Translations under genes and position numbers: made by a program
Source: Kryptolebias marmoratus
Taxonomy: Eukaryota; Chordata; Actinopteri; Cyprinodontiformes; Rivulidae
Direction of reading: 5' to 3'
DNA length: 64,000 nt
Assembly: GCF_001649575.2 (NCBI RefSeq)
Contig: NC_051436.1
Location: forward strand, 7,961,043-8,025,042
Shown: piece after piece, positions 23,341-35,762 of the stretch
Layout of the letters: every line of letters starts with the position of its first letter
Numbering within the stretch: position 1 is the first letter of the stretch
Notes under the pieces: model-generated
What the model was told of the DNA's origin: nothing
The model's database searches: none
What the model saw: only the letters and a program-made list of their open reading frames with translations

Positions 23341-23877
23341 TTTAGAGACATGAATTTAAGTATGTAAGTCTTGAGTGAGCAATCATGTGAACAAGAGTCT
23401 ACAAACAGAACACATTATTGCCTGAAACTTATTTGTATTAGCCTAATATCTTTCTTTCACAAGCGCACAAACTTTTCCTTAAATAATCCGTTCAAAGTGG
23501 CATCCGCAAATTATGGCTGCTTAAATGCTTTTAGCACTTATTAATTGCATTAGGAAGCCAAATTGGGCAGTCGAGGTTTGATTTATTACTCAGCTAACTA
23601 ATTTTGTCACTCTGGGAATATGCAGATGGGGTTTAGGTGTAAGGATGTTCGCCATGAGAAAGATGGAGAGAGACAGCGTGGCCAGACATGGCCTGACCCT
23701 CACGGCACATCTTCATGCCAACCTGCATCAAAGCAACAGACTCCTTTGATACTTTTAAAGGTGAAAATAAATTTATGAAATTATCACAAAGATGAATAAG
23801 AGAAGAAAAATGAACTTCCTGTAATTTGGTAATCAAAGGTCAGTCATTTGATTTGTAAATTAGTTATGAGTGTTTGA
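23341..23877. other. Unannotated non-coding DNA
   Basis: No supported feature was seen. Confidence 0.45.
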
Positions 23878-23907
23878 AGTTCTTGACTGTAAAAAAAGTC
23901 AAGAACT
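23878..23907. other. Perfect 11-bp hairpin
   Basis: AGTTCTTGACT at 23878-23888 is the exact complement of AGTCAAGAACT at 23897-23907, with an 8-nt A-rich loop. There is no poly-T tail after it and no family resemblance. It may be a chance or MITE-derived palindrome. Confidence 0.6.
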
Positions 23908-25862
23908 GAGCCATGAATTACAACTTCTTTTTTTTAAAATTCAAGTATGTTTTTCAAGTATGTTTTGCAAAGTAAAAACTTCCAGCTATTACATAACAAA
24001 AGTTGTCACATCTGACTTTTAATAAAATCAACAACTAGTGTTACAGCCTCAGGCCTGTACTGCCTTTTTCTTTATGGTGTTCTTTTTATCATGTGAGAAG
24101 TTTCCTCCCAAAGACCATTTTCAGCTTCTCCAGTTGCTTGGCTGCTCCCTCTATTGGTGTACTTTCAGCAAGGACGTCAAAGGTTACCTGTCCAACGGTG
24201 ATTGGCTGAATACATACAAAAGAATGCATGCTGTAAAGGGAATCAGCAATTATTGCCTCTCCAAAAAAAAAAAAAAAAGAGGAAACATTCAAACGCACCT
24301 GTGCAAATGTATCATTAGTCATCAGGTTTTGGATTTAATTTAATTTTAAAATGTATCTCCTAACCCTGATTTAAATGTTTCCAATAACAACCATTACATC
24401 ATGAACATTCTTTAAGCAAAGTAATTCCTTTGTGATAATCTAAACTACAAAACTGGTAAAGCTACAGTTTTCAGTTTGGTCCCTGGCTTCTCCAATAAAC
24501 AAAAAGACAATCCTTTCGACACTTGTGATTTTTAAAATTTCTGTTTTTTTTTAGTTTTTTTTTTTTTTGCACAATCACTTTTCTGCTAGTTGAAGAGGAA
24601 TTCTGCTTGGGTAACGTTTGCAGAGGAACACTTGTGATTGCTTTCATTCAGTCTGTGAACGATTTTTGTTGAACCAACAAAGAAGATGAATTTTGATCAT
24701 CCACTCTCTTTACTACACATAACTGTTACAAACACCAGATGTATTACCAATATGACGTTCAAACAGAACTGAATTGCCTCTAAATTCAGAAAATTGCCTT
24801 TGTCTCATTTGATGAAGTGTCGTCTTTTGAACAAGAGATGTCCTGGTTTCTGTTATAAAATTATCATTTTATATGGATGTATGCATTATTTGAAAGTGGT
24901 TTCTAGGTAACATAAGTGTAGCGCAAATGTTAAACTAAAAGACAGTTGAACAGCTGAGGGATGAAGAACTCTAGGTTATAGATTTAACCTTTAAAGAATC
25001 CTTTAATGAAAAAAATAAATTATTTTGTTCTGTTTTAGGCAAAAACTGAACAATATTAAATAAATTCTCTTTAAACTGCTCTTTCTAAACTTTATTTGGG
25101 ACTATGTATCAAAATACACTCAAAATAGGAGTTGGATAGGATTGATATCGATATGTTTGTACAAAACAATCTGCAACCAATCTGTAAAAATTCAAAAAAG
25201 TGCACGACTAGACTGCATCGATGGAGTAGCTGTGAACTGATCTAGTTTTAAAATAAATCTAGATACATCTATTTATGTTTTCATGTCAATAAAATGGTTA
25301 GATTCATTTTACAGGCATCCACTATTTAAAAGAAACTAGATAGATGGATTTATTTACAATTGTGGATGCAGAATGTATGTCTTGTTTGGTGCTTCTTTTA
25401 GTGGACAATTCTTCTGGTTGCACTTCCTGCTGTATAGTGGTATTTTCTCTTTAATGAGGCCTACTGTTCAGAAGGACAACTGAAGCAGCGCTAGTATAAA
25501 CGGCAACAAACACTGAATGTGTGCTTCACCCTCACGTGGATCAACTAACATTCCAGGAAAAAAAAAACGCTTAAATTGTTTCATTATTTAAAAATCCATT
25601 TTACTGCTCACTTCTGAGTTATTGAAAGAATGATAAACACAACTGATGCCTGGTAAAATTTTCCTGGCACTAGGCATCATTTTTGTGTGCTGATAGTTAA
25701 AGTAAGTAACATTTAATGAAAGTATGTTGTAATTTTATAAACAAGACTTGTTTGTAAGCAGCCATTATTTATAAAAAAAAAGGAAAAAAAGAAGCCATGA
25801 ATATTTTTTCTTTACTGTATTTCAATAAATCTGTGTTTAATTAAAACTCAAATTAAATTGCA
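23908..25862. other. Unannotated AT-rich DNA
   Basis: A 16-17 base A run (about 24262-24277) and T-rich tracts (about 24545-24569) are the only simple features. Open frames near 24038-24343 cross the A run and are not credible genes. Confidence 0.45.
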
Positions 25863-26063
25863 TTGTATCGTGAATAAAGGCTGAGTCATACATTTATGAA
25901 ATGCTGAACTGTATCATGATTAAATGTAGAATCATGTTGCAATTACCGATAGAAACATATCATGGTTAGAGGCCAAATTGTGTAATGATTTACAGCTTGA
26001 ATCATCTTGTAATTAAAGGTAGAATTGTATTAAGATTCAAGGCTGAATTATATTGTACCGTAT
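25863..26063. repeat. Degenerate ~23-bp tandem repeat
   Basis: About eight consecutive units follow the loose pattern 'TTGTATCATGATTAAAGGTAGAAT'. Examples are TGTATCGTGAATAAAGGCTGA, TGTATCATGATTAAATGTAGA and TTGTAATTAAAGGTAGAATTG. The units are diverged but the register is kept, indicating an old minisatellite or the internal array of a transposable element. Confidence 0.6.
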
Positions 26064-27370
26064 TGTTTTATTGTGCTAATATAACTTTAATGAATTGGAC
26101 CATTGGCAGCATATTGAAATGCTTGATGGCCACAGACCAAAGATGCACAAGCAACATTTTGAATGAACTAAAACAAAATATATCATTACATGTAAAAAAA
26201 ATAGTGCAATAGTGATTTATCTTTTAGGTATTTATTTTTTAAAACCATGGTTATTTGTTAGTTTGCTGTTTTGCAACAGACCCAAGAAATAATGGCGCAG
26301 TTTTTTCTAATTCAGAACATGACATGTTTACCATTTGTTTGTCAGACAGTTTAAACAACTATTCAATTACAAGTGGTTGAAGTATGTAGTATTAATCGGT
26401 TTCAAAGTAAATCCTCAAAGCCCTACAGCAAACTCTGGGATTGAAGTATTCGTTCATGCAGTTTGAATTATTATAGGCCTTGCATTTCTCACACTATCTG
26501 ATTTTTTTATTTTATTTTATTTTGTTTGTTTGCTCTGATAAGAAACTGTCAGGCTCTGCTTTATCCATTTCCCTTCTCAAACTCAGCCTCATGTTCAGCC
26601 CCCGAGTCAGTGCTGCCTCGTCTAATAACTCTTCCCATGTTTAAGCAAAGCGTGCGCCTAATAGACTGCTCTCAAATCACACATTGGGGAATGCTGGAGT
26701 GAACGCAGTGTCACAGTGCATTTATCTCCCTCTTGCCCCCTTGACCAACCCATCTAAGCTGGGACCATTATTTAACTTAAGAGAGGTCAAATCCTCCCTG
26801 TAAGGGTTGAGCATGGCATGAATTAAACTAAAACAGTGTATCCATCCAATAAAGTAGCCATTGGCTGCTGTAAACCCTCCCACCCCTGGAAAAAACCCCA
26901 CCATCCTGCATTGCTTTATGGGGGTCACAAACTAAATGGGACGATAGCGGCTGAGTTTGATGGTATGTGACTCCCCCACCTGGCAGGGGAAGAGGTTGAA
27001 GGGCAGTGGGAGGGACTGAGATGCTGCTTTGTCAGCACTTGGCATTCAGTGAGGAGAGTAATGAGGCTTAGAAAGAAGTCTTGCCCTTCTTACCTCTGCA
27101 GTCTGTCTTGTTTTAGATTTTCGAGACTTTAAATTTGTGTGTTCGGGTGTCTTTTCCTTCATCTCTTTCTCCATGCTGTGTTTCTTAATGAGATATATGT
27201 GTGTGTTATATATATATAGTCTTCTTTAAACCCCTTACAATGCAACAAATTGTTTTTTATGATTTCTACATAGAAATGCCTTTTTAAGGGAAAAGAAAAA
27301 GCAGCAATTTTACTCAGTACATGACATCTTTCAACATAAGTTGGGATTTTGCAAAAAAGATCAAAAAGCA
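26064..27370. other. Non-coding DNA with a GC-richer block
   Basis: The block 26560-27060 is less AT-rich, free of recognised repeats and without a convincing open frame, so it is a candidate conserved non-coding element. A short TA run is at about 27208-27220. Nothing else was seen. Confidence 0.3.
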
Positions 27371-27719
27371 TATTTTAAAGTGGGGTTCTGCAGAATGATT
27401 ATAATCAATTAATATCTTACCTGTTTTAGATAGCTCGTTTTACAACCTCCAGTTTGGAGAAATTGTTAAATTCTGACTGGACTGATGAACTAATGGCTAT
27501 CCTGAGTGAGGATAATGCAGAATCATGTTTGTCTTAAAACAAATTCAATCTTAAAAATTACATATTAATTATTATTGCAATAGTGTAAATTTTTATTTTA
27601 CTGTGAGTTTTGCATTAGTGATTTACGTAGAATTTGTTGTTTTTGCTTTTTTTTCCCTAAAGCAAATAATAACCGCAAATAAGAGTCAAAAATTGCACCA
27701 TAGAACCCCACTTTAAAAG
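27371..27719. mobile_element. MITE with TTTTAAAGTGGGGTTCT inverted repeats
   Basis: The left end TTTTAAAGTGGGGTTCT (27373-27389) is matched by its exact complement at the right end (27700-27717). The interior (27400-27540) is family B sequence in inverted orientation, including 'AATATCTTACCTGTTTTAGATAGCTC'. No protein is encoded. The target duplication could not be settled; sequence flanking both ends is A/T-rich. Confidence 0.65.
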
Positions 27720-28079
27720 ATCCAATTAATTCCTTTAATGCACTTTTGGAATTTTTTGCATCAGTATTTTTTTTAATTATACACAGAAAAAATTCTTCCA
27801 GGTCACTGCATGTGCGGTAGACTGGTTAGTGTACTAAGAATAGTTGTATGTCCATATTATGCGCGTTCCTGTATTTGCTTAGTTTACAAAGATGAACAAG
27901 AATTTAGTGAGTTGAGTGAGGATAAGGTGTAAGTATAGTATGCTTTGTTCAAAGCATGACTGCATGAGGACAATTGCACTCAACTAGCAAGCTTGCGCTG
28001 ACTGATGCTAATGAGCCAATACTAACTAGAATCAACAAATAGCTTTAAAAATGGACGTATTATGAACTGCATGGATTAT
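27720..28079. other. Unannotated non-coding DNA
   Basis: Nothing recognised. Confidence 0.45.
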
Positions 28080-28107
28080 TCTACCCCTGTTTATTGTATG
28101 GAACCAA

Positions 28108-28560
28108 TTGTCCTCTGCAATAGGTGGGTCCAACCTTTCAGAGATCCAACAAATCATCTATTCCAGGGATTTTCTCCTCCAGCTGCAGTATTACTTTCAT
28201 CAAGCCACTGTCCCTGCTGTGATACCAGAGGAGCTTTATCACAAACAACCTGCTGACCGGATGAAAGCTCGCCATAGTAACAAAATCAAGACAACAGTAG
28301 GGGGGAAGAAGGGCGGAATTAAAACAAGACTTAAGAGGAGGCAGCAAACAGCTGCACTCTTCCTTCAATGATTGTAGCTAATGTACGCTCATTATGAAGT
28401 GAAACGACAAACTGCAAGATAATGTTTTCCATACATATGAATACAGGACTGCTTCAATTCTTGCTTTCACTGAAACATGGCTGAACAACAACAACAATAA
28501 TAGTATGCACATAGATGGCTTTGGGTCTCCTGTAAGGCTGGACAGAGACACTGAACTTTA
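28108..28560 (+). pseudogene. LINE ORF2 N-terminal and endonuclease remnant
   Basis: 'DFLLQLQYYFHQATVPAVIP' and 'GGIKTRLKRRQQTAALFLQ' resemble the basic region preceding the endonuclease in fish CR1/L2 ORF2 proteins. After a stop and frame change, 'AFTETWLNN' (about 28465-28495) matches the apurinic-type endonuclease motif containing the conserved Glu, and 'HIDGFGSPVRLDRD' follows. The rest of the endonuclease is missing or unreadable, with the text after 28570 only weakly similar. Confidence 0.7.
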
Positions 28561-29105
28561 TATAAATCCATGCTTGTGCAAAACAATGTCTCAGAGAGAA
28601 ACTATGTAACCCTGATATTGAACTTCTGGCTGTCTCCCTTCACCCATTTCCCTCCTTCTCAGGGTATTTCCACAACTGTTTGTTCTGATAGTTTATATCC
28701 ACCCCAGAGCCAATGCACCTGCCACCATAGAATGGAACAAGACAAAGTAAAAACAAGTATAGGATGTCAAATAAAAGGACAAAGTGGAGCAGATCTTTAC
28801 AAAGGGGAACCTCCGTTCAGCTTTGCAGGGCCTCAAAAACATGGCAGCAGTGAACTCTTGTCTCCACCAGCTGCAAACAAATGCAGGTTACATACAGCTT
28901 CCTTTTTTCACTCTCAAATGATTTGCTTATTTTTTTGTACCAGGTTTGAAAAGGACAACAGCACTCAGCTAAAATCACTCATTTCCACTCTAAGATCTGA
29001 CGACTCTGGCCTCACCAACACCACCACAGATGTGGTGAGAGCTCTGAAGAGGACCAAAACTAATACAACATCTGTGGGCGCATCCTGAAATACGGTGCTG
29101 AGCAG

Positions 29106-29740
29106 TTGGGGGTGGTGTTTTATCAGCTGTTTCAGAGCTCCTTGATCAGTAGCACAGTCCACAAGACATGGAAATATTCTACAGTGATTCCCATTCAGAA
29201 AGGCATTGCCAAGACCCTGAATGACTTCAGACCAGTGGCTCTCATCTCTCTGGTGATGAAAGCTATGGACAGGATTTTAGAGCATCACCTCACTAAGGTT
29301 ACTGACCCGTTGATGGATCTGCTGCAGTTTGCCTACAGGACTGGCAGAGGGGTTGATGATGCAAAGATTTGCATCCTGAATACCATTCACAAACATCTGG
29401 AAATTTCCAACTCCTCTGTGAATTATGTGGATTGTAGACTTTCTTACCAACAGGTCACAGAGAGTATTAGTAAACAACTCCTACTCTGACATCCTCTTCA
29501 CCTCCACTGGCTCACTGCAAGGCTGTGTCCTCGCCCCTCGTCTTTTCATTTTATATACAGATGACTGCAGATCTGTCCAGCCTGATTCCCACATTATAAA
29601 GTATGCTGATGACACTGTACTTCTGTCCTTGCTCTCTGGTGACACACTGCAGCATGGCCCAGCTCTGCAGTTTTGTTGAGTGGTGTGAGTATTCATGTCT
29701 GAGGCTTAACACTAACAAAACTAAGGTGTGACCTTTTCTC
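29106..29740 (+). pseudogene. LINE reverse transcriptase remnant
   Basis: 'NDFRPVALISLVMKAMDRIL' and 'LLQFAYRTGRGVDDA' (29220-29360) are the RT finger region. In another frame, 'VDFLTNRSQRVLVN', 'STGSLQGCVLAPRLFILY' and 'KYADDTVLLSLLSGD' follow, with the YADD catalytic motif at 29602-29613. Between 29400 and 29430 the palm segment carrying the first catalytic Asp is missing, so an internal deletion joined the two parts out of frame. Confidence 0.8.
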
Positions 29741-30662
29741 CAAAACGGGCTGAGGCTGTCCCCACTTAGATTCATGGAGACCCAGTGGAAATTGCATAGG
29801 AGTACAAATATCTGGGAACTTTCTTTTACAACTTGCTAAGGTTTTCCTCAAATACTGAGGCAATTATGAAAAAAGGCCATCAGAGACCTTATTTGCTCAG
29901 AAGGTTTCACTCATTTGAGACCAAAAAGAACATTTTAGCATTTTATTATGCTTTTATTGAACATGTAAAAACCTTCTTATTTATTTGCTGATTTTATTTT
30001 TTCACTCTGCAAAGCACAAACCGCCTGCTCCAAAATTATCGCATGGCCGATCTGCTCTCATGGCCGTTTGTGATCAGCAGACTCTGAATGCAGCTTGAAG
30101 GATCCTCAGGGATCCTACCCATCTAATGTTTTCAGAGTTTCAGTGGCTCCCATCAGGATGCAGACTTTGCTGTCCAAGCTGCAGGACACAGAGGAAGACA
30201 GCCTTCCTCCCCAGGGCAATCCAGCTTCTAAACTCTAAGCTTTGATTCACTCTGGCTTATATAATGCCTTTTATTTTAATAGTGCATTTCATAAATCTTG
30301 CCTATGCATTTTATACCATGTTGGTTCATATATTTCTAAGCTTTTATTTATACATGCATTTTACAACTACTTGTCTATTTATCCAAGCACATTTTTATCT
30401 ATTTATATATGCATTTTTAGTGCTTATTTATCTTGTATCTTTCACCTTTAATCCCTGATTGATGGTCATGCTGTCTGAATTATGATGTTTTGATTTGCAT
30501 GTTGTCTTTTTTTTTTTTTACGCGTGTGTTTTGCTGCTAGTGTTTTATCTCTATTATGTTGTACTGTGAGTTTGTTTCCATCCTTGAGTTGTAGCAGCTG
30601 CTTAATTTCTCTATTTTGCTAAATTGCCCAATGGGGATGAATAAAGTGAATTGAATTGAATT

Positions 30663-31122
30663 ACAAAATATATTACCTTAAAGGTACTCATTGCAATGTT
30701 ATGAAGACCGGTCTAAAAAGAAAATTTGTTTCTCACATCGATTGTGAATGTATCTTATTAATAAAGAAAAAAACCAAACTTGTGAACAAAATTTGTGATT
30801 AGCTGCCAAGTAACACGTGCGTTTGTTTGCCTTCAAAGACGGCTGCAGTGACTGAAAATAGTTCAACAATGGCAACATTTATGGAAGAGCCGGGATGAAT
30901 TATTCTAACAGTTTTGATGTATAGAGGCATATTTATGCTCAGATTTGTTCAGTAAAGTATGCAGATAAAAGTACTTTGACAGGTTTATTGATATGTTATC
31001 CTGAAATCCAGATAAGCACTCAATACAATCAAACAACTAAACTCTTTCAAACAGCATCATTTGATAGTTCAGGATAACCTTATTTATGTTTGACAGATTG
31101 CAATGAGTACCTTTTTGTTAAA
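30663..31122. mobile_element. MITE with AAGGTACTCATTGCAAT inverted repeats
   Basis: AAGGTACTCATTGCAAT at 30681-30697 is exactly complementary to 31097-31113. The pairing loosely extends outward through TTAA-type ends (about 30677 and 31117). The interior is non-coding. The element lies a few bases after the LINE tail, so it probably inserted into or beside the LINE 3' end. Confidence 0.65.
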
Positions 31123-32649
31123 AGACATAAACCATTTTAGATGCTTTATTCTCCTCATGCTTTGCCTGTTTCAACAGTCTCTTCACTTGTATCAACAACA
31201 TGCAGTATACACCAATCGGCTCCTGATTGTGCAAAACTATTCTGCAGCTCCTTTCACAACAACCAATGGAGAAGATAACAATCATCGTTTGGCTCTGTTG
31301 AAACCGCTTACAGTTTGATTTTAATTAAAACTCCAATATGCACTTTTAAGGTTCTTTTGTGGAACTTTTTGTTTTTTGTTTTAAACTGATGTTTTTAGTA
31401 CTATATGACCTTGTGTATGGAGTGTGCAAACCATATTTGGTGAAATTTAACATGTTCTAGGAACAGGTTACAAGACATTTATGGTCAGAGCCTCAGACTG
31501 TGGAATAAATCAGTGACTTTTTTTTATTATTTCTGTTCAGATTATACTTTTTGTCATGAATGAATGGTTGGAAACTATCATAATGCAGGACACAAAGCAC
31601 TGGAGGCAGGTAATTGAAGCAACCCAATAATTTAATGAAACAAAAGATGCATGAAGGAAAACCATGACCGGGCAGCATGACATGACATGAACAGAGGATT
31701 TGACAAATGAGAGGAAAAATAAATAAATAGGAAAAAAACTTTTTTTTTCATCTACTGCTTAATAAAAAACCTTTATATGGTTAGATTTATGCTGGAAAAG
31801 TAGTTTATGGTGAAATCAAAATTACTCCAATCTGAGTCCATATTTCAGATGATGTGAAGTAACTGATGTAACATGTTACAAACAACCTCAAAAACAAAAA
31901 AATACAACATAGGTTTTTGGTTTTTTTTTTCTTCTGAAATATAATTAGAGTTTCAAAGTAACCAGGCTCCTATTACAATCTTTGTAGAACATTCCTTTGG
32001 ATTTTGGCTTCTCGGTGAAAGAATTATGCTGCAGGCCTGCTTCTGGCAGCCAACTGGACAGCTAAATTTGGACTTACCCAACAATGAGACCAAGACCCAA
32101 AGCTGTGTGACCATATTGCATGTAAGATCCCCCCCCNCAACAACCATCTGCAGCTTATAAATAAACCTCCAGTTTTTAACATCTGAACCATTAAAACCTT
32201 AGTTTGATCAGACACATGGGTTAAATACCAGAAAAATAAAATGAATTTTGGCATTTAGAGACTGGTAAAAAGTGTAAGTGTATTTTCTTTGTCTTTGTTT
32301 GCTTGAGAGCTGACATGTATTGTTAAATTGTGTGGCAGGAGCAATAAAACAATTTGCTAAAAGCCAAAAATATTTTTAAAACCATGTAAAGGCTGCCTTT
32401 TGATTAGCCATCTTTCTAGTATTTGATCAGTCTGTTTTATTCATTTCATTTTTCTGCTGTCATAGACTACATTTGCAACTTTTTTTCCATTTGTGATAAT
32501 TTTTCAGTTTTAATTTTTTGATTGAGAAGCTTGTTGTTGATTTACCTATATCCTAAACATTTAGAAAAAAACTACAGAAATAGGTCTAATGAGATTGATA
32601 TTGATCTAATAAAATGAAACGTTTAATTATTTTTTGATTTAATAGACAA
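31123..32649. other. Unannotated non-coding DNA with an assembly gap base
   Basis: No gene was seen. A single N at 32137 interrupts a run of C's, which suggests an unresolved homopolymer. The minus-strand open frames crossing the N are not credible. Confidence 0.45.
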
Positions 32650-32854
32650 CTGGTTCTCAAGCTTTTAGTTTTCAACTCAAATAAGTCCCAGAAACCTATG
32701 ACTACTGTGTTTATGTCTTTGTAACAATTTAGTCAAAATGTGCTATTGGGAATCATTTTAAAGTTTGTTTGACCTATGAAAATGTTCTCAAAGCCCCAAA
32801 CTTGGTGTTTCATGACTCACAATGGGATCCCAGTCCCAGCTTTGGGAACCACTG
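32650..32854. mobile_element. hAT-like MITE (diverged)
   Basis: The left end CTGGTTCTCAAGC and right end GCTTTGGGAACCACTG are imperfect inverted repeats of the hAT-MITE type. 'TTTCATGACTCACAATGGGATCC' inside corresponds to the 'GACCCAC' motif near the right end of the other copies. No clear 8-bp duplication was found. Confidence 0.55.
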
Positions 32855-35580
32855 GTCTAAATGGCATCTAAACGCTCCATAGGTGTTAATAGCGGTACAG
32901 TAGGTCAATGTGAGAATGATGGTTCAGTATGAGCTCATTACAGGAAGAAGAACCAAATCTAAGGTAGTAATAATAATAATTTGGAAAAAAAAATCCTGAA
33001 AGCTTTAGCCTGGAAATGTATGGACTCAAAACACTTAGGGACCCTGTAAAATATGTTGTTTACAAATTTGTTGATATGCCTTTATCATTTGCTGCAGAAA
33101 TATCAAGTAGAATACGTGTCAGACCACATTCAGAGACCAGGTCAAACTCCTCTTTTTACAGATACAACTTTGCTGGCTGGTGCTTTGTGTAACAACTGTC
33201 CTGATGAGCAGTTGTTAAAGTCTGAAACCCATCCTTAAAGCAAACTCTTCTGGTGCCATGCTGTGGCAATCGGAATGATTTCAGTGCCATGGAATCGTTG
33301 CTCTATAACAAATTCATAAAATAAACAAACCCCCCAAAAGTTGGAATTTCCTCGTCTTACTGTTCCACCATGACAACCACCAGTTGTTAATTGTTGCTGT
33401 GAGCTGAAACTTTACCCAGATCATTATAATGTGGAAAAACGTCCATGTTGGCTTTGAAACGTGCTCATTTTGAAGCTGAAAACAAAAGGCAATTGATTTT
33501 GTCTTTCTGAATTGTATTTATTTACAGTTCATCTATCATGTAGTTTGTGTTGTCATTCTGTAAAACTCAAAGCAGCGTTTGTTGCCTTTTGGAAAAACTG
33601 ACTTACAGGAGCAGAAACACTGAGTCACTCCTTTTGTTAACTTGGATCTTGTAATGTGTCACACATTGTGGTCTGGCTGAGTAGGCTCTGAGCTGTGTCA
33701 TCTAAAACCTAAGCTGTTTGGATAAAACAAGCACAAAGGCATATCTGCCACATAATGATCAAAACAAGTTTTTTATAAAATACGGTGGTCCATCTTATCC
33801 AGCTGAATCGGTGTAAACCTTAGAAACAGATTTATCACCTTGAATCTTATAGAGTGATAGATTTTTACGAGGGCCCACTGAAAGGATATTCTTTCTTATA
33901 TATACCGTGCATAAATCTTTGCCAGTGACCTATGAAGGTCCAACCTGACTTACCAATGATCTACGCATGACTGACTTCTCATGAAGTTTAAGAAAGGTGT
34001 GGATATACTGTGTAGGAGTGCACATGAATCAATAACCTTGCTGGGGAAATCAATCATAGCTGCACAAAGGGAAATATATAGATTGTGTTGCAACAGCACT
34101 ACAGTTTAAATGTGCAGTGAAAGACCCCGACCAGAAGGTTTTTGTTGACTTTAGAAGACAGAATATAGGGGGGTTGAAAGCCTGAAGTACCATATTCGCA
34201 CATGCGTGAAGGCTTCCCCAAATGAATTTCTGGATTTGCATTTGTTAAACAAGATTTGGCAAAATTTCATCATGTAAATGGCCCTATTATTTTTGCTTTG
34301 CATCCTCTGGTTACTCTAAATAGGCAGAATTTATCTTTTTCAAACATGCGTCTCTGTGTTGTTCCCTATTATATCTCTTTGTCTGTTGTAGCTCCACTAC
34401 CACCCACACATATAGCCCCACCCCACTACTTGACTCTTCAGCTTTTATTATTGTTCATGTTCTTTCAAAAATAAGTTTAGTCTTGTAAAATGTTTTTAGT
34501 TTTGAAAATAATTAGTAATAACTTCCTGTACACTTTTATTGCACTATAGCACTCTTATTAGTTTGAAACTATAGCTTCTTCTGGAAATATTGGAATTTAT
34601 CCTAATCTGAAGTTAGTTATTGTGTCCTTTTCCACTTCTTAAGGAAGTATACATTTTCCAGTTTTAGCCCATTAATGCTTTAGGCTTAGCTGACATTTTT
34701 GAGCATATTGTACTACTTTTAACCAAATATTGCTTCCTCAGGATTAGTATTGAAACTTTACTTTGACTCCCCCCTCCCCTCCTCCCTACCCCTCATCTTT
34801 ATTTTTGACATTTCAAATTTAATCTTGAAAGTTGGAAACAACAACAAAAAAATCATTTTGGTTATTTTTTCTAAGTGGTCGTAATAGAATGCCATCATAC
34901 ACAAGTGGTGCTTCTTTGATGGATAAAAGCCACCTGTGTTTATTGGTACTGGGAACATTTTCCAAACAATCAACGTAGATTATATTTAACAAAAAAAAGA
35001 AAAGGTTGTTTTCCCTCCTTTGGCCATCAGGCCATTATTACCACGCTGATGAAGAGTACAACCTGAGAGAGCCCTGAACTGTCTCCATCTTAAACTGTTG
35101 AAATTACAGAAAACAGCATGACAGAGAACTTTACTGGTTAGGAAACTGAGACTTTTTAAAACCAAGGCATTCCACATCTATTGTAAATGAAACTGGAGGA
35201 AACTGCATGAACATTTTGAAAGCTGGATGTAGGTGATATTTAGTATGAGTTCAACAGCGTGTCACCATTTCCTGCAGTTAGGTAGCATTGTTTGTATTTT
35301 GCAGAAGTGCATTAGGACTTTAAAGACATGACAGATATTCCCTCATTTAAACTGAGTGATTAAAGATGCACTCCACATAACAGGCAATATACACCATTGC
35401 TTTCAAGTGCACATATCTTTTTGTTGCCCCTTTCTGGGATTTTAATCCACTGTTAGTTGATTTTTATTTCCTTTGTTCATGTAACACTTTCACGCATAAA
35501 CTTGCAATAAAAAATTAGAGCACTGCTTGATGGCAAAATAATCACACAGCTTTTATCTAATAGTTTAAAGTCTATGCATG
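32855..35580. other. Unannotated non-coding DNA
   Basis: No supported gene, RNA or mobile element was seen. A polypyrimidine tract (about 34764-34797, CCCCTCCCC-type) is the only compositional oddity. Open frames are all under 75 codons and featureless. Confidence 0.45.
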
Positions 35581-35585
35581 CTTGG
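35581..35585. repeat. Target-site duplication, left copy (CTTGG)
   Basis: CTTGG directly precedes the 5' LTR and recurs exactly at 42881-42885, directly after the 3' LTR. Five base pairs is a usual duplication length for BEL/Pao integration. Confidence 0.8.
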
Positions 35586-35645
35586 TATTGGAGCCAAATA
35601 TGTGTATTTTGGTTTTTGGCCACTAGATGGGGATGTCGGTTACAA

Positions 35646-35653
35646 TATATAAA
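35646..35653 (+). promoter_or_regulatory. LTR TATA box
   Basis: TATATAAA lies about 60 bp into the LTR, placing transcription start near 35675-35685 and implying an unusually short U3. The same sequence is present in the 3' LTR. Confidence 0.6.
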
Positions 35654-35756
35654 TCAAGAGGTGACAGGTAGCTAGCAGGTGTTGAACCCGGAAGGGCCTA
35701 AAAGTTTTTGACCGCTGTTACGGAGTCATTTGTGACACTGCTGCCGTGTACAAGCG

Positions 35757-35762
35757 AATAAA
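35757..35762 (+). terminator. LTR polyadenylation signal
   Basis: AATAAA lies about 105 bp downstream of the TATA box in the LTR. In the 3' LTR copy the matching AATAAA would direct 3' end formation of the genomic transcript. Confidence 0.55.

Larger units (their letters stand above)
28080..30662 (+). mobile_element. CR1/L2-type LINE, 5'-truncated and internally deleted
   Basis: Remnants of a non-LTR retrotransposon ORF2 run in order along the plus strand: a basic linker (28260-28350, 'KKGGIKTRLKRR'), an endonuclease remnant (about 28447-28560), RT segments (29170-29640) and a C-terminal tail to about 30235. A 3' UTR follows and ends in 'GGGGATGAATAAAGTG' plus TTGAATTGAATT (30648-30662), the kind of 3' tail seen in CR1/L2 elements. 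ORF1 and the 5' end are absent. Multiple frameshifts and stops make it inactive. Confidence 0.8.

Noticed and set aside
28570..29088. 172-codon plus-strand open frame as a host gene
   Set aside because: It lies between endonuclease and RT remnants of the same LINE and in a degraded frame, so it is part of the decayed element.
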